A stretch of DNA of 64,000 nt. Origin: Sipunculus nudus. Taxonomy: Eukaryota > Annelida > Sipuncula > Golfingiida > Sipunculidae. The stretch covers positions 5,236,601 through 5,300,600 of the forward strand of contig CM049319.1 in assembly GCA_026874595.1 (NCBI GenBank), in the 5' to 3' direction. The notes under the pieces are model-generated. The model was given only the letters and a program-made list of their open reading frames with translations, was not told where the DNA came from and did not search any database. Positions within the stretch are counted from its first letter, which is position 1. Each line of letters starts with the position of its first letter. Positions 1 to 12,506 of this stretch are shown here, one piece after another. A program made the position numbers and the translations under genes.

Positions 1-3000
1 CATCATTTAGAAAGAATCCAGTTGATATGTTGGCAAAAGGCCAAGGTCATAGGTCAGGGATGTTCACAATAACTTATTTTGTAGACCATCTCTAATTTTC
101 TTGTTTTCTTGTATATATAACCATATGGCACTCACAACTGTTACATCTCACTATGTGCCCATAATTGTCAGTGACACTTGTGATATATGACTCCCTTTCG
201 TATCAGCTCATGGAGTGATAAGGATATATCATTAGTGCATAACAAAAACACTGTTGCCAGAATGCTTTGGCCAGGCATTAAGACTATGAGAGTTAAGTGT
301 TAAGTTTAGCTACTGATTAATAAAATGATAGGAACATTTTGCAGTTTATATCATGGAATCATAGCAATAAACTTAGTTTTCTAGATATCTGAATATTATT
401 ATACAAATCATCAGATATACCAGCAAGTGTTTGTTCTGATAATATGTGGGTCTGTACCTGGATTTAGGATGGCTTTATTTGATTACAAGACTCTTAGTGA
501 TGCTTTCTGCATTTCTTTTCTTTTAGGTTTTGCAGTTTACCTACCCTGCTGACCCCATTGAATAGCAAGCTGATAATTAAAACAAATTGGACTTGCACTT
601 TTTACATTTGCATGTTCATAAATCTGATATGAGAGCTCTCCAACCTGATCATGCCTTTTGAATTGTTTTGGACATTCATAACTGTTACATTCTTTGAAGC
701 AATTGCTACAAGTTTAGTGTCTTATTGGAGGATGTGTGACTTGTCAGAAAACCATTATGTCTGCCAGGTAGCCATTTTAGAAATCCTTTTGCCAGGACAG
801 TTTCTGTGATTTTTTTATGATGTTTGGTCCCTTTTAGAGGATGTTTGTTGTTCAATTTCCGACCTGTCAGAAATCCAATATGGCCACCAGGTCTTCATCT
901 TTAAATTCCTTTAGAACATATTATCTCAAGAACTATTAAAGTAAATGCAGTGGGATGTATATTAATGTAATCTTGCATTGGGTCAAAGATTTCTTAATAA
1001 ATATGACCATCATTTATGAAAGCTCAGTACAGTTGGCTTGTATTGAATAAAAATTAATATGGAAGCACCCGTTTCACAATAATTCTTGCATGGATTTCCT
1101 TGATCTTTTGAGACTGACAGGTATCGAGCAAGCTATGGGATTAGTTCCTGATAGCTCAACAACCATACATTTTGCCTCAGACCATCATTCACTATGTTTT
1201 AACCAGACATATATGATAAGAATTTATGGCAATGTAGAAAGTTTAAACAAAATTGGCATATAGGTTCTGCAACAATTTTACTAGAAGTTGTGAATTGCAG
1301 CCTATGATGTCGCAGGTCATGCTTGGCAGCTGAGCGTCATGACCCATGGGTCACTTGTTATAAATAGTTACTCTTATCTTATATGTGCTGCTTATCAGTT
1401 ATATGGCCAAGTCAAAATCTGTATGACAGTAGCACTCCATTTGTTAATAAATAAATGAAATCAATCTCTTCCCTGTCTCCAAAGAAACTATCAAAATCAT
1501 ACATAAGCTAAACACCAACAACTCATCATACAGCTTATATTTATTTCCACACAAAACCAGCATGTGCCTCATTTCAAAATCATATTTTTTATCATATATA
1601 ACAGCTGAGCGCCGTGACCCATGGGTCCCTTGTATTACCTTAATGTGTACCTTAACTAAATATTTTACATAAACTTGCATCTCCAGAAGGTATATTAAGG
1701 TTTGTACTTCAAGGTTTATAAAAATGAAAGATTTGTCCCTCCACAAGGCATATGACAACTTGTACCTTCACAAGGTATATTAATGTTTTGTATCTCCGTA
1801 AAGTATATTAAGACGTACCTTTACAGGCCACAAGATATTTTAAAACTTCGCAACAGACACAAACACAGTGTATTACATTAACATGTACCTTCACAAGGCA
1901 AATCTTAAGATATACCTATTACCTCGACTGTAGTACCTGTAAAAGGGTTACTTAACAAACATGCACCTGTAACAGATATTACCTTAATTTGAACCTGTAC
2001 TAGGTTTATTAGATTAACTTATACCTGTGTCTAAATCAACATTTTAACAAGTGAAGAAAACACATGGAGGAGTGAATGGTAGAATTTATGGCAAATATTG
2101 CACAAATCCTGGCTGTATACTTCCACCAGTTATAAAGGCCGCTTGTTGCATGACCAGTGGGATTGTTCAGGTCATGTGACACAGGCCCACAAGCTTTTTA
2201 GTCCAGGCTAATCAAGGCAATATGATGTTTTCAAGATCTCATATATAAATCATGTCTCCAATATGAGAAATAATTTCAGTTGATATCATATGCTTGTTTT
2301 AGACCAACATCTCTCCAGAATTTAAGGAACTCTTCCTGTTCTGAGAATGTACCATTCTAAATGTTTTACACGGTCTAGTAAATATCTTCGTAACATAACG
2401 TTACATTGTGACATAACTTTATTTTGTAAATATAACACACAGGACCATTCTTGTTATTTAAAATACTAAAGCTCTTTCAATAATATGTATCCTTTAATCC
2501 AGCGATCACAAGTTGTTTTTTTTTTGTCACAGTATTTATTATTATTCAGGTATAAAGTGACCTAAACACAAGTGGGTTGTTAGACTACTTTCAACATCTT
2601 ATTCAGTTATGTTTGTAATTTAAAGACATTGGTATTAAGTATAATCATTAATTCATGTTTTTCTTTCCTCAGGTACATATTGGGTAACTTTTTATTTTTT
2701 TTCCAAAGCCTTGCTGCGTCCAGCCTCGGGATTAGTACATATACTGAATTATTAAAAAAATTTTAAGGTTTTGCTTGGCACCCTCAGCCAAGTGCATTAC
2801 TTGTCTGCCCACAGTGTCTTTTAATTTGCCATTTGTTTACTTCAGAATATCTGGGTGGTTTGACAAGAGAGGTAATGCAGTGCACTCACAATAGTTAATC
2901 AGACATTCCTATAATTTATTTTTAATTTGTACAATCTGATTCATTTGATAACATCACTTTGTGCTCCTTAACAGAACTTTGTTACTTTTTCCTCAAGTAC

Positions 3001-3235
3001 ACTGAAAAGTATGCTGTTGTTGTCCTCAGCAGATTCTGAAGCACTTTTACACAAGTGCAGATCTCTTGCACTTGACCCAAGCCTGGCTGCAGTAATCTTG
3101 CTGATATAATGTGATATAAAGAATAAAAAGGGAAAACCATGGAAACAGGAGCTTGAAGCCTGTATGACTGTTACATAGGGAAAATGAAACAATTTAACCT
3201 ATCCTTAAACATATAAATGGTGTTATTTTTTCCAG
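1..3235. other. Intronic or upstream DNA of the SR-protein gene
   Basis: AT-rich DNA before the first recognisable exon of the SR-protein gene. I looked for exons of an RRM domain and found none, so the RNA-binding part of the gene probably lies before the window. One pyrimidine-rich acceptor-like site near 2660-2672 leads to no convincing exon. The stretch holds two copies of a CAGCTGAGCG...TGACCCATGGGTC repeat (1329-1353 and 1603-1628) and a degenerate repeat zone at about 1640-2030. Confidence 0.5.
1640..2030. repeat. Degenerate AAGGTATATTAA/TACCTTCAC repeat zone
   Basis: Words such as ACCTTCACAAGG, AAGGTATATTAA and ACCTGTA recur in diverged form every few tens of bases. This looks like an old minisatellite with no clear consensus period. 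It is not coding: the open frame across its edge (1444-1758, minus) resembles no known protein. Confidence 0.4.
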
Positions 3236-3301
3236 AACAAGAACAAGGTCAAGATCCAGGTCAAGTTCAAGGTCAAGATCAAGGTCAAGGAGAAGGTCAA
3301 G
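3236..3301 (+). CDS. SR-protein penultimate exon
   Basis: A 66-nt exon between a TTTTTTCCAG acceptor and an AAG|GTGAGG donor. It starts with the third base of a split codon and ends after two bases of an Arg codon. All 21 whole codons are Thr, Arg or Ser, with alternating RS dipeptides. Confidence 0.72.
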
Positions 3302-4546
3302 GTGAGGCATTGCATGAAGTTTAGTGCATTAGAGAAAAGATTTCAGATAGATAAACATTTGCCTAGGTTTTCACTTGGTTATAAAACGGGTTGCCTATCA
3401 CATCTTAAGAACATGCCCTTTAGGCACTTAGATAAAACTATAACACCTTTTAGATAAGGTTAAGTGTTTATCTGTGGAAGCCATCACTTCCTGTTTTCAA
3501 TGGTGTAGACTGCAATCTGCATTTGTTAAAAGAAAATCTTTCATTTATCTTTGTGGACAGAGCTGTGTCTCCTAATAGTTCAAACATGATACTTATCATA
3601 GTTGTTTAATGTAGGATTAAAATAGGATTCAAAATCTCCTGGATATATCACTCAGGAGTTAAAGACAATAAAAAAAAATGCCCGCAGTATTTTACATCTC
3701 ATAAGAATCTATACCAACTTATAGTAAGCTTTACTCCAGGAAGCATGTACTTCAACATACATCGTTCTGTTCACATTGATCTAGCCACCCAAGACACTAG
3801 ACCGACTAAATACCAAGCTTCTGGTCACAGACGCATAGCATGCACCTTTTTAATGTCTTATTTGTTATAATTTTAGGAGCAGGTCCAAGAGAAGGAGCAA
3901 CAGGTCAAGGTCACGATCTGATAGCCGGTCACGGGGCAGAAAAGAAGCCTCAGACAGCAGAAACAAAAGGAGGAACTCTCGTCAGCGCTCGAATAGTAGA
4001 TCCAGAAAGAAGAGTCGTCGTTCCAGATCTGGTTCTAGGTCCCGGTCCAGAAGGGACAGTAAGAGGTCAAAGTCAAGATCTCGATCTAAGGATAGAAGCA
4101 CCAAATCCAAGAAGGATAGTAGAAGGTCAAAGTCAAAAGAGCGAAGTTCAAGAAGAGACAGCAGACGCTCACGATCAAGAAGTGTTGATGATCAACCCAA
4201 GAAGGACAAACAGAAGTCCCAGTCACCGTCAAAGAAACCATCTAAAGATCAAGAAACAGATTCAAGGAAGGAAGAAAAGAGGTCACGGTCCGAGTCTGAA
4301 ACATCATTAAAGGGAAAAACAAAAGAAAGGTCAAGGTCGAAGTCCAGAGACAGGTCAAGGTCACGATCAAGATCTGTTGGGAAATCTTCCAAAGTTGAAA
4401 CTAAGGAATCACCGGAGAGGGAACAACAGTATGTGAGAAGTAAATGGTCTGAATCAAGGTCAAGGTCGAGGAGTCCAACCCCAGATAGGAAGGACAGGTC
4501 ACGGTCTAGATCAAACTCAAAGAGGGCTGGATCATACAGAGATTGA
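3236..4546 (+). CDS. SR-family splicing factor, C-terminal RS domain (last two exons, partial gene)
   Basis: Two spliced exons (3236-3301 and 3877-4546) encode at least 244 residues of an arginine/serine-rich tail ending at TGA 4544-4546. The first exon reads as RS dipeptides. The second continues with RSRS, SKSK and RRDS runs, a lysine/glutamate-rich stretch, an SPTP motif and a final GSYRD. The 3302 GT donor and the AG acceptor at 3875-3876 join in phase (AG+G gives Arg), and the 3236 exon needs two bases from an earlier exon. RS domains mediate contacts in pre-mRNA splicing and are phosphorylated by SRPK and CLK kinases in the nucleus. The long RS tail is most like SRSF4/SRSF6 (B52), but without the RRMs the paralogue cannot be fixed. 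SREK1 or another RS protein is possible. Confidence 0.7.
3877..4546 (+). CDS. SR-protein last exon with stop codon
   Basis: A 670-nt terminal exon after a TTATAATTTTAG acceptor: one base completing Arg, then 222 codons and TGA. The RS repeats keep the other plus frame open (3840-4310) and a minus frame open (4249-4554). Those are composition shadows of the real frame. Confidence 0.75.
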
Positions 4547-7500
4547 ATCCTCAAGTGGAGTAATTACAGGCAAGTTCATATATTTAACTGTATTATTATG
4601 CCAGGTTTGGAAAAGACTGTTCCTGTTTGTGTATGTATAAATATATGTATATATATATACATATATGTATGTATGTAAGTAACTTTTAGATAAACCCATG
4701 AGTGAATTATTTTAAGTATGGAAACTCAACCTATTTTATTTATGCATCAGAATATCACGACACAGTTGGTCAGGAGGACACTTGAGAAAACCAAGCTTTC
4801 CTTTTTCACTCCTTGTCATTCTAGTTATTTGTTAATAAAGTGTTTTTCCAGACAGTTTATTCACAGATTATTGATTGCCTGGGTGACCATTGACTTATTC
4901 TATCTAAACAAGTACCTGCTGCAGTACACTAAAAGGATTTTTACTTGCATTATTATATTTCAGTGACATTGGTTAAGGGAGTAGATATAGATTTTAAGGC
5001 CTAATTAATGCATGGTGTCAAGAGTGGGGGAAAACATAAAAAGCCTGTTGATAATTTCTTAATGTTGATAATGTGTCTAATGGTTTGGTACATCTTTTTG
5101 TTCCAGATTGACACGGGGTCTACAGGGAGACATCTAGGTGTAATAAGCTTTAGACATAGATATGTAAGGTGTCATAATGTATGGACACACGAGCACCCAA
5201 GGCTATGTAGAGGAATGGTGAAAAGTGATAATCATGATAAAGATAAAGATGTGTAATTAAATACCAAGTTTACAGTAGCTCAGATGTATTAATGTTTAGC
5301 TGGATTACAGATTAAGTGACATCATGCGGCACTTGTGATAACGATAAGGTATCTCCGAAATCATCAGCTGCAGAGTTTCCTGTGTATATATTATAGATAA
5401 GATCATCACTAAGATAATTGTTGTTAAAATGATTATTTACATGTTATCATTAGATCGCATATTCAGTGTAATTTGATAAAAAAGACACAACTGTGTAGTG
5501 TATGGTGTGGATTGTAGTCATTCTATCTGAAAAAAAACTGTATACAACTAGATATGCTACACTTGTGAAAAAATAACTAGCTTTAAGAACAGATATGTCA
5601 GCTAGCCAAAGGCATCCTAATGTCAAGCATTCATGAAAGGGTACAGTGCTTCATAATTTAACCAGTGGGTGTGTATATTGTGTAGGACCAGGTATCTGTG
5701 TCTTTTGTATAGTGCTGTGTACTATGAGTGCATGCTGTAAGCTCTGCTGCAAGAGAAAATACAGATACATGAATTATGTAATCACAGCAAAAGTGAGATC
5801 AAGCAACATACTTTGTATGTATGTAGTTGTGTATGTTAGTTTACCACCAAAATTTAAATTATAAGATATATATATATATATCAGGGCTTACAGTACACAA
5901 CATTTTACAGGAGGCTGGGACGCTCATTGGACAAGCTAGGAGAGTCCAACAGGGTTTTGGCAAGTCAAAGGGGAGACCATATTATATAGAGAATTGTCCA
6001 TGTAAAGCCCAATGAAAACTTTAATGTCATTGTCTCGTGTGTGGCTTGCAAGATTGTGATAGACTTGCATCCTGTAACTTTTTATTAGCCACACTGAGCT
6101 TTTTAGGAAACCATAAACTGATGAAGTGATTAGCTGTTCTTTCCTTGGAGAGAGCTCTTTTCACAGTGAAAGATGGACATAATTTGTCTGCATATAGTAG
6201 TCAGTTTACTAATCATACTGTGAAAATGGCGTGGATTAATTCCAACATTCAGAAATGTGAGGGTCCCTTAGAAATGTGTCTGAGAAGTTCTTGAGCATCA
6301 CAGGTGCTTACCTCCGCATCCCTGGAAGCCTTGTATATAGTTTATACATGCAACATGTTTTCAAAGGTGTGTATGTTTACTCTTGCATAGGCAGCTTTCT
6401 GGTATAACCTTACTCATATGCTTTAATGGCACAATCAAGAGTGTGATGTTCAAGAGAACCCCACAGAGTTCTTACTTCACACACAGGTGTTAAGATACAT
6501 GCTAGGTGAATTTATTTTACCCATTTCACAATCTTCAAGGTATTCCTGTATCTGCAGATATAGTCATTAGATTGTACAGTGCATGATGATATGAAAACGG
6601 GTGCAAAAACAAGGTGAGACATTTGTTAAACATAATGCAATTTTCAGTGGGTCATGAGTTGTCCCATTTGCATATTTTTAACCAGCACGTGTAATGGGGT
6701 CTCCTACAGACAAGATTCTTTCAGCTCGGTCCGGTATTCTTGTCAAGTTATTCTTAGGCAAGAATACTGTTTTATACAGTAATACATCATAACATAATGT
6801 GTGCGTGTGAACAATGTAAGAAAAAATCTTCCCTTCAATATTTTTGATTGGAGGTACATACAGATCATGTTATCCTGAAATGTTTAAAGAGACAAGGATA
6901 TCAGTGGGAACTCATTTATATGAACATGAAGCAATGATAAAGACAGATTGTCAAAAGTCTGGAGTGTTTTAAAGTGTTTCTTTCCAGTAGCCTTTTATTA
7001 GGCTATGTTTGGTGTAATTTTCTTGGGGCATAAACTGGGTAATCTAGGGTAAGGTCAGAGTTCATATTCAAAGGCACAGCTGACCAGTGAATGTTATTTT
7101 ATCAGATGGATTTGACAGTAGCAATGATTAGGAGACTTGTGCTGTTTAATGTATTTTTTACTTGCAAAGTTTGAAATGTAATCATGATGTTTTGGCTTTT
7201 CTGTTTTGATATTTTGAGGTAATGCATATAGTTTATTAAATCATTGTATGTAAATGAAATTTATCATGTTTTAAGGTAGCTTTAATTTGTTTTGATAAGT
7301 ATTGTTTGTCCACCTTTTTTTCACTTTTCAAACATTTTTAGAGGGAAGACTTCAATAAATGTATGATGTGTTTCCAAAATAATGACCATGCTTTGTATGT
7401 ATATTTTAGGGTCCGAGTTATTTTCTGTGCTTGGGTTTCACATAAAATTCATGCATATTTTTCTAGAACGTTTCTATTGACAAGAAGCGCTTGGTCATAT

Positions 7501-8090
7501 ATCTTATCAGTTTTATTCCAAATTACCCTTTTCATACTTTAATGGGGAAATAACTGAATAGTCGTAATTTAAAAATTTATACTTTTTGTTTGTAAAATCA
7601 GCAGTGAAAGGCGTAACATCTGCTGTTGAGCTTTCAAGATGAATGAAGCTGTGCTCACATTGGTACAGATCCTAAAAAGTAGTGATATAACCAGGAGTGT
7701 TCACTCAGGCACATACAGATATAGATACAGCATGCAGATACAGTTATTGTAATCATGCAGTGTGGTGTACTCATGGCACCAGATTTTGTCAGTATGGTAG
7801 TGAAAACCAGCAACATATTTGCTTGCAGTATCTGTTTCCATCTCCATACCTATACAAACTTTACGTCTATACGGTTTACTGTTATCGTACCAGACCATAG
7901 GTCTTTGTAATTTTTCATTCTGTATATTTGTGTTCAGTTCTTAGTATATGCACCTGTATAATCAACTCTTGCACCTGTGTACTGTTTTACTTGTTACATT
8001 GTGTAGATGTGCATCAGGGCCCATTATTATTGGCTGCTTATATCCACAGGGAGCCAATCTAATCATGATCAGGTAACCAGGTAGACTGTT
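4547..8090. other. 3' UTR and downstream DNA of the SR-protein gene
   Basis: No coding exon is recognisable. The AATAAA at about 4834-4839 is a possible poly(A) signal about 290 nt after the stop. Another lies near 7354, and the real one cannot be chosen from sequence. A short TA/TATG palindromic microsatellite lies at about 4641-4677 and a TA run at about 5866-5881. The short open frames here have no splice context or family resemblance. Confidence 0.45.
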
Positions 8091-8590
8091 ACCCTGTTCT
8101 ATTATGGCACTCAGCTTCAGTACTCTTAGTAGACTGGTTCCAACTCCAATATGTGTATATATGAGAAAAATAAACATTTCGTTTGCTCGGGGAAGTTGCT
8201 AAAAGTTGGCTGTACATTTCATGTGACATTAATGATTAGATCAATTGATATTAATGATAAATCAATGCCACGTACAGTGGAATATCAATCTTATTCAGTA
8301 TATCATATTATTTTTACATCCATCATTCAATTTTTTGTGCAACAACTCCCTCTTAAATACATGCATTTTTTAAAACTAGAAGTTACAGAAGAAAGTTATC
8401 TTACAAGAACTCTTCACGTGTAATCAAGCGGGACCAGGTGAGCTTCCATGACAACCAGCATGGCCTTGCATATTGAAGTTGGAACCAGTCAACTGGAAGG
8501 TCAGGAGTTGCAACTGGGAGTACTGATGATGGCTTTGTGCCGCTGTGTATGATTGGGCAAGGGCATAATATAGCAGGGTACCAGTCAGTT
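8091..8590. mobile_element. MITE-like element with long TIRs, copy 1
   Basis: The left arm (about 8091-8160) contains AGACTGTTACCCTG, TATTATGGC and AGACTGGTTCCAACTCCA. The right arm (about 8464-8590) holds the inverse (TTGGAACCAGTC, CAACTGGGAG, GGGTACCAGTC). About 300 bp of non-coding sequence lies between. A second copy in opposite orientation is at 56863-57404, and the middle parts also match (8160-8420 against the reverse complement of about 57090-57300). The arms are diverged and no transposase is encoded, so this is a non-autonomous DNA element of unknown superfamily. Confidence 0.6.
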
Positions 8591-8604
8591 ACCTGGTTGC
8601 TAGC

Positions 8605-11600
8605 TATGTCTGACTGGAAAGCTGTACCCTGCACATACTCAGACCTTCCACACCATGATTCCGTTGCTTACAAAACTCTGTGAAATAAAATTCTTTGCAT
8701 AGGGTTAGCAGGTGTCATAAGGAACTTGAGCAGTTGTGAAAACTTTTGGAGCACTTGAAAATTCAAAACTGGTTTCAGCCACTTCTTGGATACCATCCAC
8801 TTAATAATATTGAAACTGAAACTGGTTTTGGCGAAACCATCTCCACTCAATAATTATACTGGTAAGATGGCGGAGGTGGGCAAAAGTAGTGCAATTTTGT
8901 TAATAATTTTAACAGTTGATACTGTGGATGACTGTTAAGAGTTAAATAAGCAATGATTTTGCCTTGGTGCAAGGCTGAGAATTACACACCAGGTGACCCG
9001 GGCTCCATTCATTTCAGTTATGAACCCATAACAAGCAATGATTGAGATATAAACATTCTTTTGGAAGTGTTTTGAATTCAATATTCCCTACTATAACCAT
9101 GTATCGCAAAAAATGAGCTGCACATATCCTGTTCGTCCATGTCATCTGACTCGTTGACATATTCTAAGATGCAGAGAAACCATCTATTTTCATCATAATT
9201 GAATGTATATTTGCCAGTCACTATTAATAATGCTCTCACTTGGTCTCAAAGTGCTAAGGCATGGATCTCAAACTTTGGAGAAAATTTTCATCATTAATTT
9301 ATTTCATTAATAATAAATAATTTACGATGTTATCAATATTTTCTATTCAAACCAAAACCATCCACTTAAAAAATACAAAGTGAAACCATACAGAACCAGT
9401 TTCCCTTACTGAAACCAGTTTTGAATGATCGAGTGCTCCCTTGGTTGCCGTGCCTGTGTTGTTGCTGCCATCTGGAGGCGAAAGTCATAAACTGCATTAC
9501 CTAATTTGATCATGTGCAGTGGCTTTGACTGGTACATACATTATGGACCGAGTTGCATGACATTGAACTTGTAGCTGTGTCATGTACAATTGTGTTGTTT
9601 ATACTTTTTCAGTCCATTAGAGGACTGCTTCATTGTGAACTTTATCACTGTGTCAATAGATCAGAGAGCAAGCTTTTCACAATAGTTTGGTTCTCCACTC
9701 ATATTTTACAGATTAAGTACAGCCCTTTAACAATAGTACAACATTAATGTAACCATCTTAAAATTGATGTTTATTGCCAAAATAATTAGAACAATTAAGC
9801 TTTGTTTTCTGTTATAGTGCTTGCTACATGTATACTGTCGCTGGAATGGAGAACTTTTTAATTTATGCACTGTAATAAAAAATTTTTTCAACATTTTTTG
9901 TTATTGATTGATTTCCAGATATTCTGTTTAAAGATGCTCTTTGTTAAAAATATGAACATATTTAGAAGTCATTGGTTTACACTACCACCCCTAGATGTCT
10001 CTCTATACTGGTAAGAGTGGCACATATATATCCACCAGGTAACCCCTTGGTGCAGCATAATTGAATCAACAATGTGGCTTCTTATGCAAGTGACCAGGCT
10101 TTGTGTCTGTGCTGATCAAGCTATAGTGATGGCTACGGGCATATTCAAACTCAAGGGCATTTGATCAAATGCATAATTAACTGCATTCATGTCCCAGTCA
10201 TCATCTAGCCAGTATGTCCCTAAACATGGCACATTTTACAAGCATTACAGCTAAGGTATGCAATTTTGCCTACAAGTTTTGAGTTCTCAAATAAAATCAG
10301 AATTAAAACTAGATGGTGCAGTCGAAGGCGACAGGGGAATCTCCTAATCAAGACTTCATGGGTTCACCTTGTGAGTGGCAGAATTGACGCTGGCCCCAAT
10401 ACCTATATTCTAACTGGGGTAATTTCTGTGTCAAAATGAACGACAAAAAAATGATGGTGATCCAGGTTACCTCCTCAGACTGTCATCAAAATTTTTTTAA
10501 TTTCTTTTTGAGTAAAATTGGGAACAGACTAATTAATAAACCAAGGGGAAAACTACCTGCAGTGAAGTTATGGTATAAATAATGAAGTTCTTCAAAAAAC
10601 CCTTCAATGTACCTTTTTTAAGTAATGAAAAAGAGTAATCAGGGAGTAAGAGTAAGTTACTCTGCTTGGTTTGTCTAATATTCATTGAAAAGTGAAACTT
10701 CAATCATTTCATAATAACTACACTTTTAAATAATTTTGTGAAATATCTGAAAAAAAAAACCATGAAACATCAAATTATCACCCTTTTATTATTGAAATAT
10801 GATGACAGAAGTTATAAATATGTCCCATGTCCAACATATAACAAAAATATACAATATCAAAAGAAATGCATGAAATAATTTCAAAACACAAATAGGACAG
10901 TTCATATGCCCATCATATGCAATATAAATGGTACTGATTGTAATGAGATACATTTGTATTTAATTATTTTTTTTCTGGAATAAATCAAGAAACCATACAT
11001 ATTACATGGAATTTCTGTCTCTATGCATTTAATTCAATACAAATAATACAGCATGAGAGAGGGAAATATAACTACATACCCACTTTGTTCAAAATGGGAT
11101 TGTTACTGAAGGGGGGGGGGGTTGACTTGGAGGTATAATCCTGTATGACATTATAAGAAGGAAATTATACTGAAGCCATTTGTTTATGGTTTTGGATAAT
11201 GAGATAAAATATACATTATGGTTTTTAATGAAGAATTCAAAGAGGTGAGCTATGTTACATACAAGCACAAGTTCTATAACTTGGTCTTTAAGGGATTCAG
11301 TGGAATAATTTAATGCTACACTACAGACTTGACAAATGTAAGTCTTTCCCACACTTGTGCAGAGGTCATTTAGGTAAAAGGTGGCTTGCATTCAATTTAT
11401 TATACAAACATGGACATGCCAATATATACAATGTGCTCTAAGAAATGTGGTAATATGAGTTTTCAGTGTGAGAAACTGCTTGAAACATCCACAGACCTAC
11501 ATAAACTAAAGATGTCAACACCCTTAATATCATCTTTAAGAACATACAAAAACATTTTGTTCACCTTGCACCATTCTATATTTGTTCACCCTGTCTGTAA

Positions 11601-12079
11601 AACTCCAACTCGTGACATTAAAGCATTGTGCATGTTCAATATATATGATGTATGGAGAACTGTGTCTTTGATCACAGATGTGAAATTCTGTACATTTTTA
11701 TGACATTCTCTGATTCAGTTCAGTCCATGTCTTCACCTCTGCTTGTTTCTGCCGTTCTTGCATACTAAGTAGTTGGTCGTCACATTACATCACGAAAACA
11801 TGCCTACTGGGAAGAAACGGAGAAAATTACTACTGGTACATTCATAGAAAAAAGCAGGTTTAATATCTAATTAAGAAATAATTTGCTATGCACAATTAAG
11901 TCAAAATTCAGAGAAACCTGTTGAAACAATGAAATTAATAGAAACACTAGTAATATATGGGTTTTACTGCTCAGCAGACCAGTTTGGTTTAAGTCATGCA
12001 ATGTTGTACCTGAATTTCTAAATTCTTGCATGATTACCTTTTGTTCAAATTACTGATATATGCGGACCTCCTTTAATCT
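8605..12079. other. Gene-free stretch between convergent genes
   Basis: No exon with supporting splice sites or recognisable product. The AATAAA near 9873 (plus) and the TTTATT at about 10785-10790 (a minus-strand AATAAA) are candidate 3' ends for the SR-protein and YIPF3 transcripts. This is weak because AT-rich DNA gives such words by chance. A G run lies at 11111-11121. Confidence 0.35.
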
Positions 12080-12506
12080 GGTAATTGTGCTTTTTAGTGT
12101 TTTTTTAGAGGCTTATTTTACCATTTTCAATGCATTATTTCCAAATTTTGTTTATTCTATAATACGGAAAATTGTTTACTTATAAAAGAATAAAGCTTAC
12201 AGAGTTTGATAACAAATACATTTTAGATCAAATGAGGAAAAATGCTCAAATATAGCTTGTTTTCTTGGCGACGTAATCAGTCATGCATCATGCAATAAAG
12301 TTACTCGGATGATGAAAATTTGAGCCAACAAATTGGACTTTTGAGACATTTCATCTCTCAAACAACACCACCTTTCATTATATAACCCTTATTTTTCTAA
12401 AATTATACATCTCTTGTATATTACAGAATATTACTTTTGTTACTAATTTGCATTAAAAATTTGTAAAATAAGCCTCTAAAAAACCTGCTAAAATGCACAA
12501 TTACCT
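12080..12506. mobile_element. MITE-like element with about 45-bp TIRs
   Basis: The left arm (12080-12122) reads GGTAATTGTGC, then TTTTTAG, then AGAGGCTTATTTTAC. The right arm (about 12451-12506) is its inverse, with GTAAAATAAGCCTCT and GCACAATTACC. The arms match at most positions. About 330 bp between them has no open frame. The size and missing coding capacity fit a MITE. I could not identify a clear target duplication. Confidence 0.55.

Noticed and set aside
3840..4310. 156-codon plus frame rich in Arg, Gly and Gln
   Set aside because: It is the alternate frame of the RS-domain exon. The SR frame spans both splice sites and ends in a stop, while this one has no splice or family support.
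4249..4554. 101-codon minus frame rich in Asp and Leu (DLDRDLDL)
   Set aside because: It is the complement of AGGTCAAGG-type RS codons. Composition alone opens it.
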